Positions 7,036 through 15,002 of a DNA stretch of 15,120 nt are shown piece by piece. The translations under genes and the position numbers were made by a program. This DNA comes from an uncultured Alistipes sp. GTDB lineage: Bacteria; Bacteroidota; Bacteroidia; Bacteroidales; Rikenellaceae. Every line of letters begins with the position of its first letter. The stretch's first letter is position 1. The notes under the pieces are model-generated. The model ran no database searches. It was not told the DNA's origin and worked only from the letters and a program-made list of their open reading frames with translations. The stretch is taken from positions 1 to 15,120 of the forward strand of contig URTU01000043.1 in NCBI GenBank assembly GCA_900550925.1. The letters are read 5' to 3'.

Positions 7036-7689
7036 ATGTTGGGCGAACTCTTCAGTCGCGGTGTTCTGGTAGGGCTGTCGGCTTCGATTACGGTCGGGCC
7101 GGTTGCGGTTCTGTGCATACAGCGCACGCTCAGCAAGTCGCGTAAGTCGGGACTCGCTTCGGGCGTGGGAGTTGCATGCGCCGACTCCCTGCTTGCTACG
7201 GTCGCCTTCTTCTGCTACTCGATGCTCAAGGCCTGGCTCGACCAGTATGCCGTGATCATGCGTGTGGCCTGCGGAATACTTGTGGTCGTTGTCGGGGTCT
7301 ACATCTATATGCAGAATCCGGTGACCCAGATCCGCCGTAACCGCGCCGGTAAAACCGACCTGTGGCAGGATTTCATGTCGATGTTCGGCTTCACGCTGGC
7401 AAACATCCTGATGATCGTTCCGTATATCTTCGTCTTCTTCGGAATGTTCAGCATCCAGATCTCCGAGGAGTTCTCGTTGAGCAGCGTGATGCTCGGTGCG
7501 GTATTGATTCTCGGGTTCTTCGTGGGAGCGGTGCTGTGGTGGTTCTGCCTCACGTCGGTGATAAGTATCTTCCGCAACAGGTTCCGTCCGCGCCACATGC
7601 TGTGGATCAACCATATTGCGGGTTGTATAATCGGCTTCCTCGGGATCTATACGATCCTGACGACATTTTATCGTATTTTGCCATTATGA
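7036..7689 (+). CDS. LysE/RhtB-family amino-acid exporter
   Basis: The 217-residue product is an inner-membrane protein with about six hydrophobic helices (roughly 5-30, 40-62, 73-92, 115-137, 149-172, 190-212). The N-terminal segment GLSASITVGPVAVLCIQRTL (13-32) is the LysE/RhtB signature region, where the conserved glycine-proline (GP, 21-22) sits. Family members export amino acids or related small molecules by proton exchange; the substrate cannot be told from sequence. The start is the ATG at 7036 after an A-rich leader; the frame stays open upstream but that part overlaps lnt and the promoter. Its stop overlaps the cmk start (ATGA at 7686-7689), so the two are translationally coupled. 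Confidence 0.85.
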   Translation: MLGELFSRGVLVGLSASITVGPVAVLCIQRTLSKSRKSGLASGVGVACADSLLATVAFFCYSMLKAWLDQYAVIMRVACGILVVVVGVYIYMQNPVTQIRRNRAGKTDLWQDFMSMFGFTLANILMIVPYIFVFFGMFSIQISEEFSLSSVMLGAVLILGFFVGAVLWWFCLTSVISIFRNRFRPRHMLWINHIAGCIIGFLGIYTILTTFYRILPL

Positions 7690-8408
7690 TTTGCGATTCG
7701 ACAGACAAGCTTGCGCGCCGCCGACGGCTGACGATTGCCATCGACGGATTCTCGTCGTGCGGGAAAAGCACATTCGCCAAGGCTCTGGCTGCCCGCCTGG
7801 GATATATCTTCATAGATACGGGAGCGATGTACCGCGCCGTGACGCTCTACGGGCTCGAACACGGTGCAATACGTTCGGGCATGGTTGACGAGGAGGCGCT
7901 GTGCCGGTTGCTGCCGCAGATTTCGATTGCGTTCCGGTTCAATCCGGCGCGTGGTGCGAGCGACATATATGTCGACGGCGAGCTGGTTGAGGGCAAGATC
8001 CGCACCATCGAGGTGAGCAACTGCGTGAGCCGCGTGAGTCAGATAGCGCAGGTGCGTGAAAAGCTGGTTGCGATGCAGAAGCAGATGGGCCGGGACAAGG
8101 GAATAGTGATGGACGGACGGGATATCGGGACGGTAGTTTTTCCGGATGCCGAGATCAAGATCTTCATGACGGCCGATCCGGCCGTCCGGGCACGCCGGCG
8201 TTACGACGAGTTACGGGCAAAGGGCGACAATGTTTCGCTCGAGGAGATCGAACGCAATGTCCGGTCGCGCGACGAGGCCGATCAGCACCGTGCCATATCG
8301 CCGTTGCGCCGTGCGGCCGATGCGGTGGTGCTCGACAACAGCCACATGACGCTTGACGACCAGATGCGTTGGTTCGACGAGCATTTCGGATCGCTGTTCG
8401 AGTGCTGA
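7686..8408 (+). CDS. cmk: Cytidylate kinase
   Basis: Cmk phosphorylates CMP and dCMP with ATP to feed CTP/dCTP synthesis. The 240-residue protein contains the P-loop GFSSCGKST (21-29), DTGAMYRA (44-51) for nucleotide binding, a CMP-binding insert (about 60-130), MDGRDIGT (142-149) and an RRRYDEL lid helix (about 164-170). The N-terminus MICDSTDKLARRRRL is slightly extended ahead of the core beta strand at 15-20. The ATG overlaps the preceding stop by ATGA. Length is normal for Bacteroidetes forms. It is followed by a purine-rich spacer and ispH, a gene pairing seen in many bacteria. Confidence 0.95.
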   Translation: MICDSTDKLARRRRLTIAIDGFSSCGKSTFAKALAARLGYIFIDTGAMYRAVTLYGLEHGAIRSGMVDEEALCRLLPQISIAFRFNPARGASDIYVDGELVEGKIRTIEVSNCVSRVSQIAQVREKLVAMQKQMGRDKGIVMDGRDIGTVVFPDAEIKIFMTADPAVRARRRYDELRAKGDNVSLEEIERNVRSRDEADQHRAISPLRRAADAVVLDNSHMTLDDQMRWFDEHFGSLFEC

Positions 8409-8595
8409 AGGCTCCGTGAGACCTTGGCCGGTTGGTGAGGGGGGGGGAGAAAAAATGTGTGAGAATTCGGGAAGGAGCAAGTGTGAGGGAACACGGAAGA
8501 GGGCAGAGGCAATCGGAAATCAGCAGGCAGGGGGCGGGGCGTACGGTAAAAGCAATTCGATTAGCCGCACAAGAACAATTCATCATAAAAAATAT
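8409..8595. repeat. Purine-rich spacer with G9 run between cmk and ispH
   Basis: This 187-base gap is the longest inside the plus-strand gene run. It is strongly purine-biased on the plus strand and carries a nine-G run (8439-8447) followed by AGAAAAAA. After about 8540 it changes to AT-rich sequence leading into the ispH ATG. No TAnnTTTG promoter, terminator hairpin with T-run, or credible small gene was found. It resembles the spacer before rpmF in design (G-run plus GA-rich, then AT-rich leader). Confidence 0.6.
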
Positions 8596-9468
8596 ATGGC
8601 ATTGGATGTGATCATAGACGAAGGGTCGGGATTCTGTTTCGGCGTTGTGCGGGCCATATCGCGGGCCGAAGAGGCGTTGTCGGAGGGAGGCGTTGTCTAC
8701 TCTCTGGGCGACATCGTACACAACCGCGTCGAGGTTCAACGGCTCGAGAAGCTTGGGCTGCGAACGGTTACGCATGCCGAGATGAAGGATCTGGGCGGAA
8801 ACCGTCTCTTTGTGCGGGCGCATGGAGAGCCGCCTTCGACATTTGCCGAGGCGGCGCGTCTGGGCATCGAGGTTATCGATGCTACGTGTCCGGTCGTTGC
8901 GGCGTTGCAGCGCAAGATCAAGCGTGCCTACGAAAAGATGCAGGAGGTCGGCGGTCAGGTGGTTGTGCTGGGCAAGCACGGACATGCCGAAGTGGTCGGG
9001 CTTGCGGGTCAGGTCGACGGCAATGTGACGGTTGTTGAGAATGAGGATGACCTGTCGGCGGTTGACTTTACGCGGCCGATCTATTTCCTGTCGCAGACCA
9101 CGCAGAGCAAGGCATTGTTCGAGCGGCTGGCTGCGGTGATGCGGTCGCGGGCGGCGGACCCGTCGCAGGTGGAGGTTGTCGACACGATATGTGGGCAGGT
9201 CTCGAACCGCGAGGAGAAGCTGAAGGAGTTTGCCCGCAGCGTTGACCGTGTGATCTTTGTCTGCGGGCGGAAGAGTTCGAACGGCAAGGTTCTGTTCGAG
9301 GCGTGCCGGCAGGCCAATCCCGAGAGCTACAATATCGAGGAGCCGCAGGAGATACGTGCAGAGTGGCTTGCCGGAGCGCGTACGGTCGGGATATGCGGGG
9401 CTACGTCGACGCCGAAGTGGCTGATGCAGGCTACGGCCGACTATGTGAAGACTAAATCGGAGGGTTGA
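8596..9468 (+). CDS. ispH: 4-hydroxy-3-methylbut-2-enyl diphosphate reductase
   Basis: IspH (LytB) is the last enzyme of the non-mevalonate isoprenoid pathway, reducing HMBPP to IPP and DMAPP with an iron-sulfur cluster. The 290-residue protein has the three cluster cysteines: Cys14 (GSGFCFGV), Cys98 (DATCPVV) and Cys199 (DTICGQVSNREEK). Substrate-binding motifs are also present: VHN (His42), RAHGEP (His76) and KHGHAEVVGLAGQ with His128. The start is the ATG at 8596; the frame is open further upstream through the purine-rich spacer, but that stretch has no family resemblance. The next gene begins 22 bases after its stop. Confidence 0.96.
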   Translation: MALDVIIDEGSGFCFGVVRAISRAEEALSEGGVVYSLGDIVHNRVEVQRLEKLGLRTVTHAEMKDLGGNRLFVRAHGEPPSTFAEAARLGIEVIDATCPVVAALQRKIKRAYEKMQEVGGQVVVLGKHGHAEVVGLAGQVDGNVTVVENEDDLSAVDFTRPIYFLSQTTQSKALFERLAAVMRSRAADPSQVEVVDTICGQVSNREEKLKEFARSVDRVIFVCGRKSSNGKVLFEACRQANPESYNIEEPQEIRAEWLAGARTVGICGATSTPKWLMQATADYVKTKSEG

Positions 9469-9490
9469 AACGTTATAGAGAAGAGTAGAT

Positions 9491-9994
9491 ATGTCATTTG
9501 GAAGGATCAGAAAGGATCGATACGCGATCCGGGCTCTGAAATATTTCATACTGTTGCTGGTACTTCTGGCTTTGGTTGGGCTTTTGAACTTTTCGCACAT
9601 GGCCCTGAAGGAGTCGGTGGGTATCCGGGATTACATCGCGCTGCTGATGAACGGTTCGACACGGTCGAAGTTCCTGTTGCCGACCCTTGCGCTTCTGGCG
9701 TTGGCATATCCGTGGTTCGGGTTCATGGAGCGCGGAATACGCGGGTCGCTGGCGACGGATCTCGACGGTGTCCGCAGGGCCTTTGCGGCCAGCGGCTTCG
9801 AACAGGTCGGCGAGCGTGACGGCAAACTGCTTTTCAGGGCCTCGACCGGCATGGGGCGTGCTCGCCTGCTGTGGGAGGATGAAATCGAAGTGTGGCAGCG
9901 CGGCGACCAGGTCGTCTTAAGCGGGATACGCTCGGCCGTGGCTCGTGTGATCTATCGTATGGAGGTATATTTGAGGAATAGCGATGAAGAATAG
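9491..9994 (+). CDS. Hypothetical two-helix membrane protein
   Basis: This 167-residue protein is not one I can assign to a named family. It has a basic N-terminus (MSFGRIRKDRYAIR), two clear transmembrane helices (about 16-34 and 60-78) and a soluble C-terminal domain (about 85-160) of mixed alpha/beta character, with a compact motif around WEDEIEVWQRGDQVVLSG. By the positive-inside rule both the N-terminus and the C-terminal domain should be cytoplasmic. It overlaps the S41 protease gene by 11 bases and follows ispH after 22, so it is embedded in the operon. A role with the downstream envelope protease is possible but unproven. Confidence 0.75.
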   Translation: MSFGRIRKDRYAIRALKYFILLLVLLALVGLLNFSHMALKESVGIRDYIALLMNGSTRSKFLLPTLALLALAYPWFGFMERGIRGSLATDLDGVRRAFAASGFEQVGERDGKLLFRASTGMGRARLLWEDEIEVWQRGDQVVLSGIRSAVARVIYRMEVYLRNSDEE

Positions 9995-11699
9995 AGGTGT
10001 AAGAATCATGCGCCGTGTCGCTTATGCTGCAGTGGCGGTATTCGGTGTTGCGATTATGACGGCGGCGGTCAGGAACGATTTCGGTTTGGGCCGCAATATC
10101 GAACTGTTGGTCAATCTGTTCCGCGAGTTGGATGTCTTTTATGTGGATTCGTTGGATGTCGACGACGTGATGCAGCGCGCGGCCGACGGTATGGTATCGG
10201 GACTCGATCCGTATACCGAATATCTGTCGGAGAAGGAGATGAGCCAGTTTATGGTGATGTCGACCGGCAAGTACGGCGGCGTCGGCTCCCTGATCCGAAA
10301 GAAGGGCGATTATGTGGTATTCGTCGAGCCCTATCGCGGGTATCCGGCTGATCGGGCTGGCATCAGGATCGGCGATCTGCTTCTCGAAATCGACGGCGAA
10401 TCGGCCAAGGATCTTTCGGTTGAGGAGGTGAGCGATCGTTTGAAGGGCGATCCCGGGACTACCGTACGTCTGAAGGTCCGCAAACTGATCGGCGGTGACG
10501 ACGTGGATCTGACATTGGTCCGCGAACGGGTTTCGCTGCCAGGCGTACCCTATTCGGGGTGGGTGTCCGACAGCATAGCATATATCTCGCACAGCGACTT
10601 CACCGAAGGGTGTGGCGACGAGATGCGCAATGCGGTGATGCGCTTCAAGGAGAGCGGACGCCTTCGCGGCTTGATCCTCGATTACCGTAACAACGGCGGC
10701 GGCGTGGTTCAGGAGGCAGTGGACATTCTGTCGATGTTCCTGCCCAAGGGAACCGAAGTGCTTGAGTTAAAGGGGCGCCAACCCTCGTCGAACATGACAT
10801 ACGTTACCGAAAAGGAGCCGATCGATACGTCCCTGCCGATCGTTGTGCTTACGAACAGCGGTACGGCTTCGGCGGCCGAAATCGTTTCGGGAGCGCTGCA
10901 GGATATGGATCGTGCGGTTCTGCTCGGCCGGCGGACCTTCGGCAAGGGCCTTGTTCAGGAAACCCGTCCGCTGGGGTTCAACTCCTATCTTAAGGTTACG
11001 ACGGCGAAGTATTACATGCCGAGCGGCCGTTGTATCCAGGCCATCGACTATGCCCATCGCAATGAGGATGGTTCGGTCGGGTATGTTCCCGACTCGCTGA
11101 TCCGGGAGTTCCGCACGGCGGGAGGCCGCAAGGTGTATGACGGCGGCGGCATAATGCCCGACATCGTCACCGAAGCCGAATATGCAAGCCATTTTGCGAT
11201 GCTGATCTACGCGTTGGGGTATATCGACGACTTTGCCGACGACTATGTACGCAAGAACGATGCACGGCTTCAGGGGCTCGACCCGAAGAGCTTCTCGATA
11301 ACCGACGAGGATTATGCGGCCTTCATGGATTTCATGGAGGACAAGGAGGTCGATTACCGCTCCCAGACGCGTGTGTACCTCGACCGGTTGCGCGATGCGG
11401 CTGAACAGGAGCTGTATGATTCGACCTTCATTTCGCAGATCGAGCGGATGGGCGGTCAGCTCAAGGATGACAAGCGGTCGAATCTGGAGCGTTATCGCGA
11501 CGAGCTGACTGATGCCATCAACGGACGTATCATCATGAGTTATGCCTATTCGGACGGTGTTGCCGAGTACAATCTGCAGCGCGATGCCGATCTGGATCGT
11601 GCGATAGAGGTTCTGAATGATCCGGCCGAATATCGACGGATTCTTACCGAGCAGGATACCCGCCGTACGGTCGAGGCAGAACCCGAAAACGAAGAGTAA
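9984..11699 (+). CDS. S41-family carboxyl-terminal processing protease (CtpA type)
   Basis: This 571-residue envelope protease has an N-terminal hydrophobic anchor or signal (about 11-29), a helical region, a PDZ domain (about 85-180, including GGVGSLIRKKGDYVVF and PADRAGIRIGDLLLEIDG) and the S41 catalytic domain (about 185-390). The Ser/Lys pair is identifiable as Ser296 in NSGTASAAEI and Lys321 in TFGKGLVQ. A C-terminal segment of about 180 residues, charged and helical, follows, as in many Bacteroidetes homologues. Such enzymes trim or degrade periplasmic proteins at their C-termini; the substrate here is unknown. Starts at ATG 9984 or 10008 both precede the hydrophobic segment; 9984 overlaps the previous gene. 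Confidence 0.93.
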   Translation: MKNRGVRIMRRVAYAAVAVFGVAIMTAAVRNDFGLGRNIELLVNLFRELDVFYVDSLDVDDVMQRAADGMVSGLDPYTEYLSEKEMSQFMVMSTGKYGGVGSLIRKKGDYVVFVEPYRGYPADRAGIRIGDLLLEIDGESAKDLSVEEVSDRLKGDPGTTVRLKVRKLIGGDDVDLTLVRERVSLPGVPYSGWVSDSIAYISHSDFTEGCGDEMRNAVMRFKESGRLRGLILDYRNNGGGVVQEAVDILSMFLPKGTEVLELKGRQPSSNMTYVTEKEPIDTSLPIVVLTNSGTASAAEIVSGALQDMDRAVLLGRRTFGKGLVQETRPLGFNSYLKVTTAKYYMPSGRCIQAIDYAHRNEDGSVGYVPDSLIREFRTAGGRKVYDGGGIMPDIVTEAEYASHFAMLIYALGYIDDFADDYVRKNDARLQGLDPKSFSITDEDYAAFMDFMEDKEVDYRSQTRVYLDRLRDAAEQELYDSTFISQIERMGGQLKDDKRSNLERYRDELTDAINGRIIMSYAYSDGVAEYNLQRDADLDRAIEVLNDPAEYRRILTEQDTRRTVEAEPENEE

Positions 11700-11712
11700 A
11701 AACCGAGCGGCC

Positions 11713-12891
11713 ATGAAGTTGACATTGCGATCATCGTTGTTTTCGTTCCGCCGGCGGATGGTGGTTATCGTTCTTGGGCTTGCTTTGGCCGGGGTGTCGT
11801 TGTATTTCACCAACCGCATGGCCGAGAACCTGCGCGAGAAGGAGCAACATGACGTTCAGGTTTGGGCTATGGCGATGGAACGCGCCATCGGGACCAGCGA
11901 GATGCTCAACGGCGATCCGCTGATGCGGTCGATCATCAGCAACCGCAACAATATACCGTTGATAATCACCAACGAAAACCTTCGGGTGCTGGAGTCGCAC
12001 CTGGTGCCCGAAAACATAATCAATCATCCGGATCTTCTGCGGCGCAAGATCGATCAGTTTTCGGAGAAGAACCAGCCGATCATGATCCGTGACCGCTGGA
12101 ACCGTTCGGCCGCGATCTATATCTTCTACGGCGAATCGAAGCTGTTGCGGATGCTCTATTATTTCCCGCTGATACAGCTTGTTGTAGTTGCGCTGTTCAT
12201 ACTTTTCGGATATATCGCGTTCAGGTCGACCAAGCAGGATGAACAGAATCGGGTCTGGATCGGGCTGGCCAAGGAGACAGCCCATCAGCTGGGGACTCCG
12301 ACCTCGTCGCTGCTCGGGTGGATCGAATATCTGCGCAGCCAGCCGATCGACCAGACGGCCGTGGAAGAGATGAACAAGGATCTGACCCACCTGATGAAGA
12401 TTGTCGACCGTTTCTCGAAGATCGGTTCCGCAACGGTTCTGACTCCGGCCAATATCAACGAGGTTGTCGGGGGGTGTGTGATGTACTTCCGGACCCGTAT
12501 TCCGCGTAACGTGACCCTCGACTACAACGGTTTGGCGATAGCTCCGGTTCAGGCGAACATCAATTCGGCGCTTTTCGAGTGGGTGGTCGAGAACCTGATG
12601 AAGAATTCGCTCGATGCGCTTCAGGGTCAGGGGCGAATCTCGGTCAATATATCGTCGGATGCGAATAACGTCTATGTCGATGTGCAGGATACGGGCAAAG
12701 GCATCGCCCGCGGAAACTGGAAGAGAATCTTCGAACCGGGCTTCACGACCAAAACCCGTGGATGGGGATTGGGCTTGTCGCTGAGCCGCCGTATCATCGA
12801 GGAGTATCACAATGGGCGGATAGCGGTTGTCGATTCGGAGATCGGCAAGGGGACGTTGATCCGCATTACGCTGAATCGACTGTACGCATAG
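11713..12891 (+). CDS. Sensor histidine kinase (orphan)
   Basis: This 392-residue inner-membrane kinase has a first membrane helix (about 15-32), a periplasmic sensor region of about 115 residues, a second helix (about 150-170) and a cytoplasmic kinase core. The phospho-acceptor His191 lies in KETAHQLGTPTSSL, with the HQLGTP variant of the H-box. The ATPase domain shows an N-box (ENLMKNSLDAL, Asn298), a G1 box (DTGKGIA), an F-box (RIFEPGFTTK) and a G2 box (GWGLGLSLSRRI). No HAMP domain is obvious and no response regulator is encoded in this window. It begins 13 bases after the protease gene. The start is the ATG at 11713; the earlier open frame overlaps the protease gene. Confidence 0.93.
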   Translation: MKLTLRSSLFSFRRRMVVIVLGLALAGVSLYFTNRMAENLREKEQHDVQVWAMAMERAIGTSEMLNGDPLMRSIISNRNNIPLIITNENLRVLESHLVPENIINHPDLLRRKIDQFSEKNQPIMIRDRWNRSAAIYIFYGESKLLRMLYYFPLIQLVVVALFILFGYIAFRSTKQDEQNRVWIGLAKETAHQLGTPTSSLLGWIEYLRSQPIDQTAVEEMNKDLTHLMKIVDRFSKIGSATVLTPANINEVVGGCVMYFRTRIPRNVTLDYNGLAIAPVQANINSALFEWVVENLMKNSLDALQGQGRISVNISSDANNVYVDVQDTGKGIARGNWKRIFEPGFTTKTRGWGLGLSLSRRIIEEYHNGRIAVVDSEIGKGTLIRITLNRLYA

Positions 12892-12904
12892 ATAATCGAT
12901 AGGG

Positions 12905-13831
12905 ATGCCCATTTATGAGACCATAACCGACTCGGTGCGGGTATCGCAGGGAAGCGGTTCCGGAACGGCTCCGGTCGTCGATTCGACGATGATGGAGACG
13001 CACCGGACGGAGATCCCGTGGAGTGATCCCGAGGAGCTGGGCGAGTGGTTGGTCCGGCATGATGCTTTTGTTGCGGATTCGGTACTTGAGCAGCCGGACA
13101 GCACTTCGGTTGCTGTTTTCGGCGCACGCAGCGTGTTGGCCGAGTCGTCTGTCGCCAAAACTTCAGGTGTGACGCCCCTGGCTTCGGGACCGGTCTATCA
13201 GGTTTCGGTTGTTGCGTTGCTGCTGGCCTATACGCTTCTGCTGTACAGGTTCCGCAGCGACATCTCCTCTATCTTCGTGCGCCACAAGACCCAGCCCGAC
13301 GATCAGGTGGCCGAGGGACTCAGCAGCATCTATACGCGCTTCTTCAACAGTGCCTTTACGGTAGGGTTGCTCACGGCTGGAGTGATGGTTGTAAAGTTTG
13401 TCGACGTGATGGCCGGGGAGGCGTTCGATGCCCCTTACTGGCTGGTGCTCGGAGCCGTTCCGCTGGTTGCATGCATGTTGTTGTTGGTGGTTGGAGTTCA
13501 ATCCTCGATGTTGTGGGCCGTCGGACGGCAGACGCTTTGCGACGGCTTCATCCGGCAGCTTATGCGCCTGAAACGAGGTGGTTTTACACTCTTCACGGTG
13601 GTCTGCACACCCCTGATACTGCTCTATGCGCTCGGACCTCGCGACAGTTATGACGCGTTTATGTATGTAATTGGCATTGAGCTTGTTGCGCTGGTTTTGG
13701 TCTTTTTGTACAAAACTTACGCCCTCTTTGTAGACAAAAAAATTTCGATTTTGCATTGGTTTTTGTACCTTTGCAGCGTAGAATTATTCCCTGTAAGTCT
13801 GATAGTTCTGCTTATATTTAGAAAGAGTTAA
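12905..13831 (+). CDS. DUF4271-type membrane protein
   Basis: This 308-residue protein has a soluble, Ser/Thr/Asp-rich N-terminal 95 residues without a clear signal peptide, followed by about six hydrophobic helices (about 98-114, 149-166, 178-198, 226-243, 252-270, 282-305). The last helix contains the pattern HWFLYLCSVELFPVSLI, typical as I recall of DUF4271 proteins, which in Bacteroidetes commonly sit directly upstream of hemD as here. Function is unknown. It starts 13 bases after the kinase stop. Its 3' end appears to contain the hemD promoter, and its stop is one base before the hemD ATG. Confidence 0.8.
   Translation: MPIYETITDSVRVSQGSGSGTAPVVDSTMMETHRTEIPWSDPEELGEWLVRHDAFVADSVLEQPDSTSVAVFGARSVLAESSVAKTSGVTPLASGPVYQVSVVALLLAYTLLLYRFRSDISSIFVRHKTQPDDQVAEGLSSIYTRFFNSAFTVGLLTAGVMVVKFVDVMAGEAFDAPYWLVLGAVPLVACMLLLVVGVQSSMLWAVGRQTLCDGFIRQLMRLKRGGFTLFTVVCTPLILLYALGPRDSYDAFMYVIGIELVALVLVFLYKTYALFVDKKISILHWFLYLCSVELFPVSLIVLLIFRKS
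13766..13773 (+). promoter_or_regulatory. Probable promoter -7 box for hemD inside DUF4271 coding sequence
   Basis: TACCTTTG, a perfect TAnnTTTG match followed by CAG, lies 60 bases before the hemD ATG and within an unusually AT-rich stretch (about 13730-13773) of the upstream gene. It shares GTACCTTTG with the promoter at 590-620. A -33 TTTG at the exact spacing is not present; TTTCG at 13743-13747 is the nearest candidate. Confidence 0.5.
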
Positions 13832-13832
13832 A

Positions 13833-14828
13833 ATGACCGTAAAAAAGATATTGGTCTCGCAGCCGGTACCGGCGATTCCGGAAAAATCGCCGTTTTTCGA
13901 GATCTCGCGAAAACATGGCGTACAGATCGACTATAATCCCCTGATCAAGGTCCAGGGGGTGAGCCTCAAGGAGTTCCGCAGTCAACGCGTCGAGATTCTG
14001 ACGCATACGGCCGTGATTTTTACCAGCCGGACGACGGTTGACAGTTTCTTCAGGATATGCGAAGAGGCCCGCATCAACGTCCCCGAAACAATGAAATATA
14101 TCTGTCAGACCGAAGCCGTTGCGCTCTATCTGCAGAAATATATCGTCTACCGCAAACGGAAGATCTTCTTTGCGGACGGTTCGTTCACCAACTTCCTGGA
14201 GTTGATCATCAAGCACAAGGATGAAAAATACCTTCTGACCCTCAGCGAACCCCACAAACCCGAACTGCCCGAAGCTCTGGAGCGGCTCAAACTGCAGGTC
14301 GACAAGGTAATCCTGGCCAGGACAGTCTCGACCGACGTGTCGCAGCTCGATCTGGCTTCGTACGATATGGTGACCCTCTATTCGCCTTCGGATGTTGCGG
14401 CCTTCAAGAATGCCTATGCCGGACTGGATGCGCCGTTGGTGGCTACGTTCGGTGATGCCACGGCGCGTGCTGCCATTGCGGCAGGGGTTGCCGTTACCGT
14501 CATGGCCCCGACACCGGCGGCCCCGTCGATGACCAAGGCTATTGATATATTTCTGGATCGGGTTGCTGCCGGTGAGACGATTGAGCCGGTTGAGGCGCCA
14601 GACAATCAGGTGCATGAGGAGTTCATCCGCAACCAGCAGAACAAGCTGGCCAAGAAGACCCGCAGCCGGAAACTGCCCGACAAGAAGAGCGTGTCGAGCC
14701 GTAAGAGTACGGCCGGGAGCCGTAGTACCAAGACTGCGGCAGCATCGTCGGCGAAGCGGACACCCGCGACCAGGAGTGCCGCAACAAAACCTAAAGCAGT
14801 CAAGAAAAGCGATACCGGGCAGGCGTAG
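13833..14828 (+). CDS. hemD: Uroporphyrinogen-III synthase with basic C-terminal tail
   Basis: HemD cyclises hydroxymethylbilane to uroporphyrinogen III in tetrapyrrole synthesis. Residues 1-245 match the bilobed family: KILVSQPVPAIPEKSPFFEI at the N-terminus, the linker-region pattern AVIFTSRTTVDSFFRIC (60-76), TLYSPSDVAAFKNAY (181-195) and the C-terminal FGDATARAAIAAGVAVTV and APTPAAPSMTKAI motifs. Family sequence identity is low, so active-site residues are not assigned. Residues about 262-331 form a lysine/arginine/serine/alanine-rich, probably disordered tail (KKTRSRK, KKSVSSRKS, AAASSAKRT, KPKAVKK), which is beyond the usual length of about 250. The tail is in frame and ends at TAG, 48 bases before the next start. 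It follows the DUF4271 gene almost without gap. Confidence 0.88.
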   Translation: MTVKKILVSQPVPAIPEKSPFFEISRKHGVQIDYNPLIKVQGVSLKEFRSQRVEILTHTAVIFTSRTTVDSFFRICEEARINVPETMKYICQTEAVALYLQKYIVYRKRKIFFADGSFTNFLELIIKHKDEKYLLTLSEPHKPELPEALERLKLQVDKVILARTVSTDVSQLDLASYDMVTLYSPSDVAAFKNAYAGLDAPLVATFGDATARAAIAAGVAVTVMAPTPAAPSMTKAIDIFLDRVAAGETIEPVEAPDNQVHEEFIRNQQNKLAKKTRSRKLPDKKSVSSRKSTAGSRSTKTAAASSAKRTPATRSAATKPKAVKKSDTGQA

Positions 14829-14842
14829 CGGCAATATTGCCG
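14829..14842. repeat. Perfect 14-bp palindrome after hemD
   Basis: CGGCAATATTGCCG begins immediately after the hemD TAG. As RNA it would give only a five-pair stem with no T-run, so it is unlikely to be an intrinsic terminator. It could be a protein-binding site in the short gap before rnpA, or chance. Confidence 0.3.
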
Positions 14843-14876
14843 GTATTATCGGCGCGGTGCATGTCGATAGGGAACC

Positions 14877-15002
14877 ATGTCACAGTATGCATTGCCTCGC
14901 AACGAGCGGTTACGCTCGCAGAAAATGATCCGTCGGCTGTTCGAGTCGGGACGGAGCGGGTTTGTATATCCGTTCCGTTACGTGTGGCTCGAACTGGAGC
15001 CG
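14877..15002 (+). CDS. rnpA: Ribonuclease P protein component, 5' fragment
   Basis: The first 41 codons read as the N-terminus of RnpA, the protein cofactor of RNase P for tRNA 5' maturation. SQYALPRNERLRSQKMIRRL (2-21) and the following FESGRSGFVYPFRYVWLELE match the Bacteroidetes form, where the LPRxERL opening and the aromatic FVYPFR strand are characteristic. The location after hemD also fits Bacteroidetes order. The conserved basic RNR-type helix that should follow is absent, because the frame changes identity near 14995-15015. The frame remains open to the window end. The boundary given is approximate. Confidence 0.8.

Noticed and set aside
8164..9600. 478-codon minus-strand frame opposite cmk and ispH
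   Set aside because: Arg/Leu/His-rich shadow; both plus-strand enzymes have complete catalytic motifs.
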